From Photobacterium angustum (GTDB taxonomy: Bacteria > Pseudomonadota > Gammaproteobacteria > Enterobacterales > Vibrionaceae), in assembly GCF_002954615.1 (NCBI RefSeq), contig NZ_MSCJ01000003.1, forward strand, positions 1,116,001-1,180,000: 64,000 bases of DNA, written 5' to 3'. The notes beneath the pieces were generated by a model. That model saw only the letters and a list, made by a program, of their open reading frames with translations, did no database searches and had not been told where the DNA came from. The first letter of the stretch is position 1; every line of letters starts with the position of its first letter. The position numbers and the translations under genes were made by a program. This document shows, piece after piece, positions 47,198 to 57,209 of the stretch.

Positions 47198-48481
47198 ATG
47201 CCAAATACTGAGCAGATAAGATTCCAGACAAATGTGTGTTATATAGAAAGCCAAGGCGTTCTCAAAACACCAGAATCTACGCTCAAGTTAAATTTATCTG
47301 AGCAATACATTTTATCGTACCTCATAGATAATTATGGTAAACCCGTAACAAAAGATGAGCTATTAAATGTAGGGTGGCCCGATCGCATTGTTACAGAAGC
47401 TTCTTTATTTCAAGTCATTCGCGCTCTACGCGTTAAACTGAATGAAGAAAAAAAAGGTGATGTAATTGAAACATTGCCACGTGTTGGTTATCAAATTCGA
47501 GAATTCACTCGAGAAACCGTTGATTTATCAGAATCTCAACGTTTATCCCCATTAAAGAAAGTTGGCAAAAAAACTGTCGTTCTTTCAGCGATTAGTTTAG
47601 CTGTGATTATCAGTGGAATCGCTTGGATGAAATATCCTTATTCTGGCTCGCCGAAAAACTATTTAATTGATAAAGATCGAGTTGGTAGTAATGATTTTAC
47701 TTATATAACGTCAAATGCTGAAGATCTTGCTGATCTTCGAGGTAAAGTAAAAGATATCATTAATCAACAAACTGATAAGTACGGTGAAATTACCACTAAG
47801 AATCAACGAGTCTATCTTTATAAGACAGATAGTTTTTATTCTGCGGCTTGGTGTACTGTAGACAGTAATAAAGTTTGTAAAAAGAACAGTGATTTTAGCT
47901 ATAAAATAGTACCAGATGAATGGTCGACATTTGAAAATATTGTCGTTAACAATAAAAAGATCTATCACGGTACACCGATTATTCATACAGAGAATACGCA
48001 AGAGCCAACGTCTATTGCCTACACGTCATATATTGACAAATCAGGCATTCAATCACAGGTTACGCATCTCTTTCTTACTCCGACCAATAAAAATGGCATC
48101 TTTAATTATTCAATGATGTCTTTTATCCAAGAGAAAGAGACCGGCATGTTTCACCCTCTCTCTATAAGTGCAGCCAAAGCAATACTGTATGATAAAAGTT
48201 CTCAGTTTTTGAAAACGGTGAAAATTGAACCAGAAATGTTCCACTGGTCTTATCAACCAAGTGCAAACTTTGATGAAAAGAAATCACTCGCATTAAAACA
48301 TAGTAATTTAATTGAACAAGGTTTTAAAAATAATAAACCTTTCTTCAGTTATTTAGTGTACGAGCAACCACATTTAGTATTAATGCTTGATAACACAACA
48401 GGATTTGTCTGGAATAATACCAGTGAAGAAGATTCCTCTGTGATTTTTTCATATCGTTCATCAAGTGCGAAAAATAAATAA
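47198..48481 (+). CDS. CadC/ToxR-like membrane-bound winged-helix regulator
   Basis: 427 residues. An N-terminal OmpR-type winged helix (about 25-102; NLSEQYILSYLIDNYGKPVT, ASLFQVIRALRVKL, TLPRVGYQI), one membrane helix (about 125-144) and a large periplasmic domain of about 280 residues with no recognised fold. Architecture and size are like CadC, not ToxR, but the sensor domain is different. ATG 47198 has AGAGG 7 bases upstream; an in-frame ATG at 47171 does not. No target gene is obvious nearby. Confidence 0.88.
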   Translation: MPNTEQIRFQTNVCYIESQGVLKTPESTLKLNLSEQYILSYLIDNYGKPVTKDELLNVGWPDRIVTEASLFQVIRALRVKLNEEKKGDVIETLPRVGYQIREFTRETVDLSESQRLSPLKKVGKKTVVLSAISLAVIISGIAWMKYPYSGSPKNYLIDKDRVGSNDFTYITSNAEDLADLRGKVKDIINQQTDKYGEITTKNQRVYLYKTDSFYSAAWCTVDSNKVCKKNSDFSYKIVPDEWSTFENIVVNNKKIYHGTPIIHTENTQEPTSIAYTSYIDKSGIQSQVTHLFLTPTNKNGIFNYSMMSFIQEKETGMFHPLSISAAKAILYDKSSQFLKTVKIEPEMFHWSYQPSANFDEKKSLALKHSNLIEQGFKNNKPFFSYLVYEQPHLVLMLDNTTGFVWNNTSEEDSSVIFSYRSSSAKNK

Positions 48482-48483
48482 TG

Positions 48484-48516
48484 AAATGCGCAGTACGTGG
48501 TACTGCGCATTTTTTT
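48484..48516 (+). terminator. Intrinsic terminator of the membrane regulator gene
   Basis: ATGCGCAGTAC (48486-48496) pairs with GTACTGCGCAT (48500-48510), followed by seven T residues. It also reaches the end of the convergent nfeD gene. Confidence 0.88.
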
Positions 48517-48964
48517 ATGAAGGTTTTACTATTAAGGTTATTCCTTCCACATCAACGACAACAACCTTCTGCCCTTCAACTAAATCAACGTCTGTTTTAA
48601 CACTCCATGTAGTATCACCAAGTTGCAATCGACCATTTCCAGCAGTCATTGCTTTTTCTACAGTAATAATTTGTCCAATCATTTGAGCGCCACGTTGATT
48701 TAATTTTGAAACAGAGGCATCCGTTTTATCTTTTTTATGCTGGTATCTCCACCATAACCAAGTAGTAAATAGTGCAAATACTGCAAAACAAATCCACTGT
48801 AAAGGCCATGAAACAGGTAACATTATTAATAAGACGCCGACTAGAACAGCAGAAATACCAAGCCATAATAAATACCCAGCAGTACCAAGTAATTCAAGTA
48901 GCAATAACACTAAGCCTAATGCTATCCAATGCCAGAAATTCATTTGTTCTAGTAAGTCGATCAT
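48515..48964 (-). CDS. NfeD family membrane protein (YbbJ-like)
   Basis: 149 residues: short form of NfeD with two or three membrane helices (about 12-70) and a C-terminal OB-fold domain (about 90-148; [35 protein letters not shown]). Its start overlaps the stop of the SPFH gene by 4 bases (ATGA). NfeD and SPFH proteins are a conserved pair thought to act together in membrane microdomains. Confidence 0.92.
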   Translation of the reverse strand: MIDLLEQMNFWHWIALGLVLLLLELLGTAGYLLWLGISAVLVGVLLIMLPVSWPLQWICFAVFALFTTWLWWRYQHKKDKTDASVSKLNQRGAQMIGQIITVEKAMTAGNGRLQLGDTTWSVKTDVDLVEGQKVVVVDVEGITLIVKPS

Positions 48965-49890
48965 GCATTCCCACCTTTATCTGTTTTATTACCCCATAAC
49001 TCGGCAATACCTGCAACAGAACCCATCAAACCCGCGGTTTCTAATGGCATCATGATGACTTTACCATTCTCAGACTGCCCTATCGCTTTCAGTGCTTCAG
49101 TATAGCCTTGTGCGACAAAGTAATTAATTGCTTTAACATCACCGTTCGCTATTGCATCTGATACCATTTTCGTTGCTTTAGCTTCAGCTTCGGCTTCACG
49201 CTCTCTCGCTTCTGCTTGCAGAATCACTGACTGTTTTTCACCTTCAGCTTTTAAAATTTCTGATTGCTTTTGTCCTTCAGCACGGAGAATTTGAGCTTGG
49301 CGCACACCTTCAGCTTCTAAAATTTCAGCTCGTTTGTTACGTTCTGCTTTCATCTGCGCGTTCATTGCTGCGGTTAAATCTGTAGGCGGTTGCACGTCTT
49401 TTATTTCAATACGAGTGATCTTAATCCCCCACGGATTTGTCGCTTGATCGACGATGGTGAGTAGACGGCTATTAATGGTATCTCGTTGCGATAACATTTC
49501 ATCAAGTTCCATAGAACCCAACACCGTACGCATATTCGTTAACGTCAGATTACGAATAGCGAGTTCAAGATCTGATACTTCATATGCTGCTTTTGCCGCA
49601 TCGAATACTTGAATAAAACAAACTGCATCAATTGTTACTGAAGCATTATCACGAGAAATAACCTCTTGCGCAGGAATATCTAACACTCGCTCCATCATAT
49701 TCACTTTATTACCGACTTTATCAATAAAAGGAATAATCAAATTTAGACCTGGACGAAGTGTTTTGGTATAGCGTCCAAAACGTTCTACTGTCCATTCAGA
49801 TCCCTGAGTAACAGTTTTAACACAGGATGCAATAATAACTATCGCAACAAAAATAAATACAGCAATGGTAATTAACGAATCGTATGGCAT
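48961..49890 (-). CDS. qmcA: SPFH/band 7 membrane protein QmcA
   Basis: 309 residues: an N-terminal membrane helix (about 5-24), SPFH domain (25-185; [19 protein letters not shown] near the start) and an Ala/Glu-rich coiled coil (190-250) with repeated AEGEKQS-type units. It matches QmcA (YbbK) of E. coli, which assembles into large membrane cages and interacts with FtsH/HflKC systems. First gene of the qmcA-nfeD operon. Confidence 0.93.
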   Translation of the reverse strand: MPYDSLITIAVFIFVAIVIIASCVKTVTQGSEWTVERFGRYTKTLRPGLNLIIPFIDKVGNKVNMMERVLDIPAQEVISRDNASVTIDAVCFIQVFDAAKAAYEVSDLELAIRNLTLTNMRTVLGSMELDEMLSQRDTINSRLLTIVDQATNPWGIKITRIEIKDVQPPTDLTAAMNAQMKAERNKRAEILEAEGVRQAQILRAEGQKQSEILKAEGEKQSVILQAEAREREAEAEAKATKMVSDAIANGDVKAINYFVAQGYTEALKAIGQSENGKVIMMPLETAGLMGSVAGIAELWGNKTDKGGNA

Positions 49891-50008
49891 AGCGTCTCTC
49901 CCTAATAAGCGTTAAAGCATTGTACCATCGGGGTAAGTAAATATGCATCAACACACAAGAAATGAGACATAGTTAAAAGAGAAGAGTAAATCGTAGTTGA
50001 CCAGAAAA

Positions 50009-50043
50009 AGAAAACGCCAAATGAATAAACATTTGGCGTTTTA
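50009..50043 (-). terminator. Intrinsic terminator
   Basis: AAAACGCCAAATG (50011-50023) pairs with CATTTGGCGTTTT (50030-50042), downstream of the leftward gene at 50080. Confidence 0.85.
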
Positions 50044-50079
50044 CTAAGTACTTATTCTGTATTGATGATTGCTACATAA

Positions 50080-50355
50080 TTAGCATTTACGCATAGTTAC
50101 ATCTTCAAATTCACCATCAATCACTGTATGTGCTGATTGTTGACGGTAATCCGTGTCAACTTTGCGATCTCGTCCAGCAAAACCTTCACTAAAAGTACGC
50201 TCTTCAAATTGAACACCTTCCGATGCTAATTTGCGTTTAATAAATGGTTTTGCAATTAAAGCCACGACGCCCATTAAAAGAGCCATTATCGCAGCAAAAG
50301 AAACAGTAAATAATCCAATAACTACAGCAACAAAACCAGTAAGTAAATTTTTCAT
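50080..50355 (-). CDS. Small hypothetical membrane protein
   Basis: 91 residues with one long or two short hydrophobic segments (about 4-37) and a polar tail ending CEF-like (VTMRKC). Not recognised. ATG 50355 has GAGAGGC upstream and is preferred over an in-frame codon 48 bases earlier. Terminator follows. Possibly a regulator or assembly factor of membrane proteins, but nothing in the sequence shows it. Confidence 0.6.
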   Translation of the reverse strand: MKNLLTGFVAVVIGLFTVSFAAIMALLMGVVALIAKPFIKRKLASEGVQFEERTFSEGFAGRDRKVDTDYRQQSAHTVIDGEFEDVTMRKC

Positions 50356-50862
50356 GGCTAAGCCTCTCTCTATAATATTTAGATAGAACAATAGTTGACT
50401 CACTTGTTACTATTTTCTTTCTAAACTGATCTGCACTCTCACGTAGCAGTTATTTTTAGCTTACAACTAAATTAACTGACTGAAGATGAACCGAGTATGA
50501 ACGTATAACCTATTGTCCACAATCTTCACCTTCTCTAACGAAAACTGAAACTTACAAAAGACCGTTAGTGATAATACAAACTATAAAGAGCATGTTTCTA
50601 TATAAGGTGGGAGGTAGGACTATGGAATACCTACAACAATGAGTCAGCTCCGATCTCATCGAACCTTAATCCCGCCATGTCGGCGATGTCCTAACTTAAC
50701 GTCACCGCAAGTTAGGTCGGCACAACCCGTGATAAGCCAGATTATAGTCGCTGATTACTATTATTCTCTGCACTCCCCGCTTCAAGCCGTCACCTGAAGC
50801 TTTCAAACTATAACATTTTAAAATTTATAAAAGCAATAATAAACAGCGAGTACATGTTATTT
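50356..50862. other. Intergenic region with a GC-richer structured core
   Basis: No coding frame supported. The core (about 50605-50806) is richer in GC than its surroundings and holds several hairpins: GTAGG/CCTAC (50614-50618, 50630-50634), CCTAACTT/AAGTTAGG (50690-50697, 50709-50716) and GCTTCA/TGAAGC (50779-50784, 50795-50800). It may encode a structured RNA of unknown strand. No known RNA family was recognised. Confidence 0.4.
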
Positions 50863-51468
50863 TTACACAGCTTCAACAGATACTTCACACTGAATGCGGC
50901 TAATTTTATGATCTGCCAATAAAAAAAATGCATCTTGAGGTAAATCTTGTTCAAAGGTTTCATTGTAGCTCATGGCGGCATACACACCTCTAAACACTGC
51001 ACCTGTTAAACCATGCGAAATAACAATAAGATGATCAGGTATTAAGTCATCATGCAAAAAATCTTTAATTCGAAGAACAACTGATTCATATGGTTCACAA
51101 TTTGGTGCAGATAGATACCAATCACGATGACTCAATAGCTTCGGATTATTCTGAACTAAATCAGGAATAAAACATTTTTCCCAGTCACCTAAATTAAACT
51201 CTTTTAAGCGCTCGTCAGTCTTTATTAAGTTGCTATCTATTCCTAACTCTTCGCAGACTATTTTGGCTGTTTCAATCGCTCTACCGAGTGGACTGCAATA
51301 AACAGCCCAATGCTTTTTATTACCAATTTTTTGATTGATAGAAGTACCAATCATGGAAGCTTGCTCTTTTCCTAATTCCGTCAAACCTGAGTTACAATGT
51401 CCTTGTAAGCGTTGTTGAGCGTTAAACGTTGTTTGACCATGACGTAATAGATAAATGCTTTTTGACAT
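50863..51468 (-). CDS. Histidine phosphatase family protein
   Basis: 201 residues of the phosphoglycerate mutase-like superfamily, which dephosphorylates small molecules through a phosphohistidine. Motif LLRHGQTTFNAQQRLQGH (catalytic His near 10), the Arg in CSPLGRAIETAKI and the second His in VISHGLTGAVFRG are present. ATG 51468 has AAGGGG upstream. Substrate unknown. Confidence 0.88.
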   Translation of the reverse strand: MSKSIYLLRHGQTTFNAQQRLQGHCNSGLTELGKEQASMIGTSINQKIGNKKHWAVYCSPLGRAIETAKIVCEELGIDSNLIKTDERLKEFNLGDWEKCFIPDLVQNNPKLLSHRDWYLSAPNCEPYESVVLRIKDFLHDDLIPDHLIVISHGLTGAVFRGVYAAMSYNETFEQDLPQDAFFLLADHKISRIQCEVSVEAV

Positions 51469-51796
51469 TGTATTCCCCTTGCGATGATAAGAAATTACAC
51501 CACTTATTACCTGACGACAAGTTGAACACCTTTTCAATACCTAGAGAGCATAAAATATAACCTAATATAATAGATGCAGCGAAAATGGCTTAGCTTGCAG
51601 ACACGAGAACGAATTAAAAGTCTAACTGAATTAAATTACAAGTGTCGTCTATGTATATCAAGATAACTTGTCCTTGAGAGGGTGTCACAAAGCAAATTTC
51701 TAAATTTTAAGACTACTTGCATGTATGCAGAAGAAGAAAGGAAATAGAGGGAGAATAGTTAGTAAACCTTCTCCCTTGCATATGGCATAGCTACCT
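51469..51796. other. Intergenic region, no gene
   Basis: It should carry the promoter of the phosphatase gene. An 8-base stem (AGGGAGAA/TTCTCCCT, 51748-51755 with 51769-51776) lies just past the next gene's stop but lacks a T run. Confidence 0.35.
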
Positions 51797-52276
51797 TTAG
51801 CGGCTCATCCAGATATCACTGAAACGCTGTGTTGATATATGAAAAAACAAATCATCTTTTTGCTTATAAACATTAACAAATGTTTTTTCTATATCTACAA
51901 ATTCTGTATTTCTAAATTGAGATACAACAAAGGTTAGATCATTATTAGTTTTAGGTGTATAAGCCCAGTAATTCAAATTATCTTCATTTCGTTTACAGTG
52001 CTTTTCCATTTCAATCTTTTTGCCATTAATGACCATAGATACAGTACCATTAAGACCTTGAATATTACATTGACTTAAAAAGCGCTCAAAGCCATTGTTG
52101 TTATATTTCGCTTTGTATAGTTTAAAGAATAACTTTTTATCACCGATTTCTGGTGGCGTGATCAATGCAGATAAAACATAATGTCCGTCAATACTTGATG
52201 AGTTCCAATCCTCTGCTTTCACATTTAATGAACACATCATCATTAATAAAGATGCGATACATAACAGCTTACTCAT
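51797..52276 (-). CDS. Hypothetical secreted protein
   Basis: 159 residues with a clear signal peptide (1-21, ending VKA). The mature part looks beta-rich (HYVLSALITPPEI, NGTVSMVINGKKIEME) and has two cysteines that could form a disulfide (QCNIQG, KHCKRN). Not recognised. Isolated gene. Confidence 0.65.
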   Translation of the reverse strand: MSKLLCIASLLMMMCSLNVKAEDWNSSSIDGHYVLSALITPPEIGDKKLFFKLYKAKYNNNGFERFLSQCNIQGLNGTVSMVINGKKIEMEKHCKRNEDNLNYWAYTPKTNNDLTFVVSQFRNTEFVDIEKTFVNVYKQKDDLFFHISTQRFSDIWMSR

Positions 52277-53055
52277 ATTATTCCTTTAACATCAATAACA
52301 GCCACAATATAAAGAAGAAACGTCCTTTTGGACTAGTTTAACAGCAATGTTATGCGTCATCAAAAGAATCATTGAACCCATAAAAGCTAAATATGAAAGT
52401 TTTATACATACTTCCTGTATTTTATTACCAACCGATAAGGCAATTAGTATTATAAATAGAGATTGAACGGTGAAAAATTGAGAGTTATATCACTTTAACT
52501 TTCAGCCAATATCGCTATTACATACTCAACTTTGCCCCCTATCGCAAAACACTCAATTTAAATTTCATTTAATTTATGAGAGATTAACCGCACAAAATAA
52601 CAACTAAGTAATCAAATTACTTACTTAATTGTGAATTCTTTTCAGGTTTCTCAATAACATAACATCTTGTTAAGACAAGTATTATATTGACAAAGATAAC
52701 ACTAAATACTCTACAGCAATACTTATTGTCAATAATCAATGATAGATTTATCTCTCTACTCATGCTTTATCTTATAAATTATCAATACCATTTCTTTAAA
52801 AGATCGTGGGTGAAAATTCATCATCATTGTTAAGCCCCGAATTAATTTTATAATATCTCAAGTAAGTGCTAAGAAAATAAATATTTTTCCATTACTCACA
52901 TTTAAATAACACAACAAATGTACGTATCTAATATTATAAACACATACATTATTTAATATAAGTTAACGATACATTTCATAAATACAGCTTATTCCAACAA
53001 TAAATAAATCACTACCAATATAATATATTGATAGTTATCTGCGGCATTAGACTAA
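52277..53055. other. 780-base AT-rich region without a gene
   Basis: Very AT-rich throughout. I see no coding frame, repeat or stable hairpin here; it lies between the secreted-protein gene and the 3' end of the cob operon. Confidence 0.5.
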
Positions 53056-54522
53056 CTAAAACCCTAATTTATTTAAATCTAAATACTGCTCTACCGCATC
53101 TGCAATCTTATTAATGCCGTCTTCTTTCATTTGTTGAAAATCGGAAGTTCGAACATCCGTTAAACCTGCCCAAGCTAATATTTCATTACATGCAGATTGC
53201 TGCTCAAAAATCCCATGTAAATACGTACCAAACACTTGATTATCTACACCTAACATACCATCCACTCCATCGGTGAGTTTAATAGGCGCATCTTGTTCTG
53301 TTTGAATAGAAGTAACTCCTGCATGGATCTCATAGCCTGTGACTGCAACAGTATTATCCGTAGTTAATGTTAAGTAACCAGAGACTAGCTTAAGTTGCTT
53401 ATGCTGCTTGATTTCAGTTGTTATCGGTAAATATCCAAGCCCTTGTGTATTCCCACTCTCCCCTTCAATGCCAAAAGGATCTGAAATTGACTCTCCAAGC
53501 ATTTGATAACCGCCACATATTCCCATCACTTTGCCACCGAAGCGCAAATGACGTTGTATCTGTTTATCCCAATTTTGAGATCGTAGGTAATCTAGATCGC
53601 TGCGTACACTTTTAGAGCCAGGTAAGATAATTAAATCAGCAGGCGGTATCGTTTGTCCTTTACCAATAAATTGTAGTTTGACCTGTGGGTGCATGCGCAA
53701 CGGATCAAAGTCAGTATGATTACTAATACGTGGAAATATAGGTACAATAACCGTAATAGAATTATCTTCTGCTTCTATTTGTTGAACGTCAATGGCATCT
53801 TCAGCCTCTAACATTAGTCCATGTAGATAAGGCAACACACCAATAACTGGTTTACCTGTTTTTTGCTTAAGCCAATCTAGCCCTGATTCTAATAATTTAA
53901 TGTCCCCTCTAAATCTATTTATAACAAAGCCTTTCACTCGCGCTTGTTCAGATTTAGATAACAGAGCTAATGTGCCATAGAGATGCGCAAATACCCCTCC
54001 TCTGTCTATATCAGCAACAATAATCACGGGCACATCCGCTTCTTCAGCAAAGCCCATGTTGGCAACATCATTTTCACGCAGGTTTATTTCGGCAGGACTA
54101 CCAGCGCCTTCTATGATTACTGCATCATATTCTTCCGTCAGCCGCTGGAAAGATTCTAATATAGGCTTCATAACAACTTTTTTATAACTGTTATAACCAA
54201 TCGCATCCATATCTTCCAACGCCTTACCCTGAACGATAACTTGGGCTCCAATATCCGTATTGGGTTTTAATAACACTGGATTCATATGAACGGTGGGCTC
54301 GATACCACAAGCGAAAGCTTGTACGGCTTGTGCTCGTCCAATTTCGCCGCCATTTTTCGTTACAGCACTATTAAGCGCCATATTTTGTGATTTAAATGGC
54401 GCAACACGAACTCCTTTACGCGCAAGTACACGACAGATACCAGCCACAAGTACACTTTTTCCTGCATCTGACGTTGTACCTTGAACCATTAATGTCCGTG
54501 TTGTTTTCATTATTTTATCCAT
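53056..54522 (-). CDS. cobQ: Cobyric acid synthase
   Basis: ATP- and glutamine-dependent enzyme that amidates four side chains of adenosylcobyrinic acid diamide. 488 residues: an N-terminal P-loop-like synthetase domain ([20 protein letters not shown], near 8-27) and a C-terminal glutaminase domain (about 255-440) with the catalytic Cys in [12 protein letters not shown] and His in TYLHGIF. Last gene of the cobU-cobC-cobQ cluster. The start may be 12 bases further in. Confidence 0.95.
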   Translation of the reverse strand: MDKIMKTTRTLMVQGTTSDAGKSVLVAGICRVLARKGVRVAPFKSQNMALNSAVTKNGGEIGRAQAVQAFACGIEPTVHMNPVLLKPNTDIGAQVIVQGKALEDMDAIGYNSYKKVVMKPILESFQRLTEEYDAVIIEGAGSPAEINLRENDVANMGFAEEADVPVIIVADIDRGGVFAHLYGTLALLSKSEQARVKGFVINRFRGDIKLLESGLDWLKQKTGKPVIGVLPYLHGLMLEAEDAIDVQQIEAEDNSITVIVPIFPRISNHTDFDPLRMHPQVKLQFIGKGQTIPPADLIILPGSKSVRSDLDYLRSQNWDKQIQRHLRFGGKVMGICGGYQMLGESISDPFGIEGESGNTQGLGYLPITTEIKQHKQLKLVSGYLTLTTDNTVAVTGYEIHAGVTSIQTEQDAPIKLTDGVDGMLGVDNQVFGTYLHGIFEQQSACNEILAWAGLTDVRTSDFQQMKEDGINKIADAVEQYLDLNKLGF

Positions 54523-54558
54523 GTTTGATTTTATTTAATCCAGTTAAAGATATTGCAA

Positions 54559-55185
54559 TTAATCACAAAATGGCGGCCATTGTAACTGAGGCCAATCTTG
54601 CTGGTCATCATGATAGACAGTAATACGTATTCTGGCGGCATAAGGTAAATGAATGCGATGAAGGTAAGTGGTATTACGTGGCATTTCTAGTAATAGACGT
54701 AACAGCTGTCGCATAACACCAGAATGAGTAACTAATAGGATTTTTTGTCCTTTATGCTGTGTTAACAAAGCTTGCCAAGCTCGCTTTATCCGAATATCAA
54801 ACTGCTCTAGCGTTTCACCGTTATGTGGTGCTGTTCCGTCTTCACAAACGTGCCATGGGTCATGCCAATAATGGTCAATATCATCTCCAAGTAGTTCAAC
54901 TAACTGCTGACGTGTTAACCCATCCCAATCTCCAAAATCCATTTCTCTCCAACTATCACTATGCAAAGCATTAATCGTGAATTTTTGCGCTGTAAAGTCG
55001 GCAAATGAAGAGCAACGTTGTAATGAGGAGCTAACAACACAATCAAGTTCATTTAGATTTTCGATAGCCATACTCATTTGCTCAAAACCTTGTTCAGTTA
55101 GAACAAAATCAGTGTGGCCTCGTAAGCAATTATCACCTTCAGGTAAACCATGCCGTAAAATATCTATTTGGGTTATCTTTGCCAT
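54559..55185 (-). CDS. cobC: Alpha-ribazole phosphatase-like histidine phosphatase
   Basis: 208 residues of the histidine phosphatase superfamily: DILRHGLPEGDNCLRGHTD (catalytic His near 12), WREMDFGDWDGL and VTHSGVMRQLLRLLL. Similar to alpha-ribazole-phosphate or adenosylcobalamin-phosphate phosphatase of the lower ligand pathway. Position between cobU and cobQ, with gaps of 15 and 36 bases, supports that role over a generic phosphatase. Confidence 0.88.
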   Translation of the reverse strand: MAKITQIDILRHGLPEGDNCLRGHTDFVLTEQGFEQMSMAIENLNELDCVVSSSLQRCSSFADFTAQKFTINALHSDSWREMDFGDWDGLTRQQLVELLGDDIDHYWHDPWHVCEDGTAPHNGETLEQFDIRIKRAWQALLTQHKGQKILLVTHSGVMRQLLRLLLEMPRNTTYLHRIHLPYAARIRITVYHDDQQDWPQLQWPPFCD

Positions 55186-55200
55186 TAAAGCCTCATTCGA

Positions 55201-55755
55201 TTATATAACGCTTAGTGTCGGGCCTTTTAATACTTGTGGTAGACCAGCAGTTACAAATATTACTCGTTCAGATTGTTTCGCAATCGCTTGATGCAGCCAA
55301 CCACTCTCATCGACAAATCGGCGAGAAACCTCACCTAGCGGCACTATTCCTTGTCCTACTTCATTACTCACTAAAATGATATGCCCTTCTGCCTCACTAA
55401 TAGCGTGTAAAAAGTCTGCTTTTACCTGTTGCCATGAATGGTTACCAATAGGTTGAAATAAGCAGTTATTTAACCATAACGTTAAACAATCAATCAGTAA
55501 GCATGTCTGATTGTTACTATGTTCACGAATAATATTTGCCAAATCATAAGGCTCTTCAATCAGCATCCACTTAGAAGGACGTTGCTGTTTATGAATTAGA
55601 ATGCGTTCAGCCATTTCATTATCACAAGCGGTTGCTGTTGCTACATATTTAACAACCAAGCCAGATTGTTCTGCGAGCTGTTCCGCTAAACGACTCTTAC
55701 CAGAGCGTGCTCCACCAAGGATCAGTTCTGTACCTACCAAAGGCTTTACATGCAT
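55201..55755 (-). CDS. cobU: Adenosylcobinamide kinase/guanylyltransferase
   Basis: Bifunctional enzyme that phosphorylates adenosylcobinamide and adds GMP from GTP. 184 residues: P-loop GGARSGKSRLAEQLAEQSG (14-32), the guanylylated His region and VGQGIVPLGEVSRRFVDESG. First gene of the operon; the cobS and cobT genes usually found beside it are not in the window. No cobalamin riboswitch signature was found in the 260 bases upstream. Confidence 0.95.
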   Translation of the reverse strand: MHVKPLVGTELILGGARSGKSRLAEQLAEQSGLVVKYVATATACDNEMAERILIHKQQRPSKWMLIEEPYDLANIIREHSNNQTCLLIDCLTLWLNNCLFQPIGNHSWQQVKADFLHAISEAEGHIILVSNEVGQGIVPLGEVSRRFVDESGWLHQAIAKQSERVIFVTAGLPQVLKGPTLSVI

Positions 55756-56013
55756 AGTTAACCTATTAATTATTTAAAATACAGAATGTTAACTTATTAA
55801 AACCATGCTGTATTGTGGCATTTCACAGTTATAAACATGAATAGAAAATATTTGCTGTCACCACATTTTAAATGGCAGCAATAGAAGCCAAAAATGTCTT
55901 AATTTTAAGATTGCATAACAATAAAAATCCTATTTCATTATGACTAAATTTGATTTTTATCATTAAGGACTAATACTTAGACTATGAATTAAATAACCGA
56001 TCTGGGAGGAATT

Positions 56014-57117
56014 ATGATTTCTCAACAAGTACGACTTATTGATGTGTTGAGACTTCCAACGGTTTTACTTTCTTTAGATTCAAAATCTCTCTACCAAATT
56101 ATTACTGAAGCTCGATATCTATCCTTGCTTGGGCAGTTAAAAAATACCTGTGAACGTAATGAGATTTGGCAAGATCTTCCTCTTTTCTTCCAACAACAGT
56201 TAATTTCAGGCTTTCATAGTTATGAAAAACAAAAGCAATCATTGAAATTTGAACATCAGGAGTTAACCAAACAGCTTCACGGTATATTACCGTCATGGCG
56301 CTATATTCGCGGTAGCGCATTACAACTTTCTGAAGTCGAGGCATTTTCAGGTAGGGTTAAAAACAATATTGAGATATTAATTTCTAAGTCATTTGTTGAT
56401 GCAGTTTTACAACGGTTGTTAAATAATGGATGGCGTTATAAACATATAACCGACTATGAGGAAACTTTCTATTGTCGCTGGTCTCAGCAAACTACTCCGT
56501 TAGTTCATAAAGAAAGACGTACTGAACTAGCTATTCATTATCATCTATTACCTAAAACGCTTACCCATAAATTAAAAGAAGCACCTTTACTTCATCATCA
56601 TACATCTCCAAGTATTGCTCACCCTGCCACGCTTTTATCTCCTGATGCAATGGTACTTCATCAGGCTATTATGCTATTTAATCAAGTTGATTTTCATCAT
56701 GGTTTACGTGATATATATGATTTAAATTTACAATTTCAGCATTATGGGCAGCAGCGATTATTCTGGCATAACTTAATTCAACTTCACCAGCAAATAGGAA
56801 AAGATAGCAGCCTTTATCTTGCACTATCGTTATGTCATGAATTATTCGATTTACCTATTCCTAGCAACATGCAGCAATTTTTAAATCAATCACAATACCA
56901 GCGTACAATTTTCTGCCTTTATAAAGAAAGGTTTACTGAAGTTATCAATAATGCTTTTCCTAAACACCAAAACTCTAATTACCGTTTTGCAGTGAAATCA
57001 TTACGCTTTCGGGGCCGTTTAAAGCGTATGCCAATTTATGCTATTGTGCCGCACATTATTAAACGAAGCGTACTTAATTTGATGCCCCATGAGGAAGATG
57101 AAGAAATTATTTACTAA
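56014..57117 (+). CDS. Nucleotidyltransferase-like (NTP_transf_5) protein, altered active site
   Basis: 367 residues that follow the order of the NTP_transf_5 group: RYIRGSALQL (96-105), an Arg and acidic stretch (SGRVKNNIEILISK, 112-125), a Gly-Trp turn (NNGWRY), RTELAIHYHLLP and a C-terminal helical DIYDLNLQF. In the family the DxD pair follows the Arg; here those positions read Asn118 and Glu120, so catalytic activity is doubtful. Plus-strand single gene with GGGAGGA upstream. Confidence 0.7.
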   Translation: MISQQVRLIDVLRLPTVLLSLDSKSLYQIITEARYLSLLGQLKNTCERNEIWQDLPLFFQQQLISGFHSYEKQKQSLKFEHQELTKQLHGILPSWRYIRGSALQLSEVEAFSGRVKNNIEILISKSFVDAVLQRLLNNGWRYKHITDYEETFYCRWSQQTTPLVHKERRTELAIHYHLLPKTLTHKLKEAPLLHHHTSPSIAHPATLLSPDAMVLHQAIMLFNQVDFHHGLRDIYDLNLQFQHYGQQRLFWHNLIQLHQQIGKDSSLYLALSLCHELFDLPIPSNMQQFLNQSQYQRTIFCLYKERFTEVINNAFPKHQNSNYRFAVKSLRFRGRLKRMPIYAIVPHIIKRSVLNLMPHEEDEEIIY

Positions 57118-57135
57118 TATTTTTCTCTTTCATCA

Positions 57136-57193
57136 AATAAAAAACCTCTTAAACACTTCAACCAAAAAGTAGTCTAAGGTGTTTAAGAGGTTT
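57136..57193 (-). terminator. Intrinsic terminator of the ComEA-like gene
   Basis: AAACCTCTTAAACAC (57142-57156) pairs with GTGTTTAAGAGGTTT (57179-57193). The minus strand continues with T residues. Possibly shared with the convergent gene. Confidence 0.75.
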
Positions 57194-57209
57194 AAAGTAA
57201 AGATCGACT

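Noticed and set aside
50605..50806. CsrB-type, 6S, RNase P or signal-recognition RNA in the structured region
   Set aside because: It has too few GGA loops for CsrB and no recognisable core of the other RNAs; left as an unassigned structured region.
55756..56013. Possible cobalamin riboswitch upstream of cobU
   Set aside because: None of the conserved B12-box or core elements could be found on the relevant strand.
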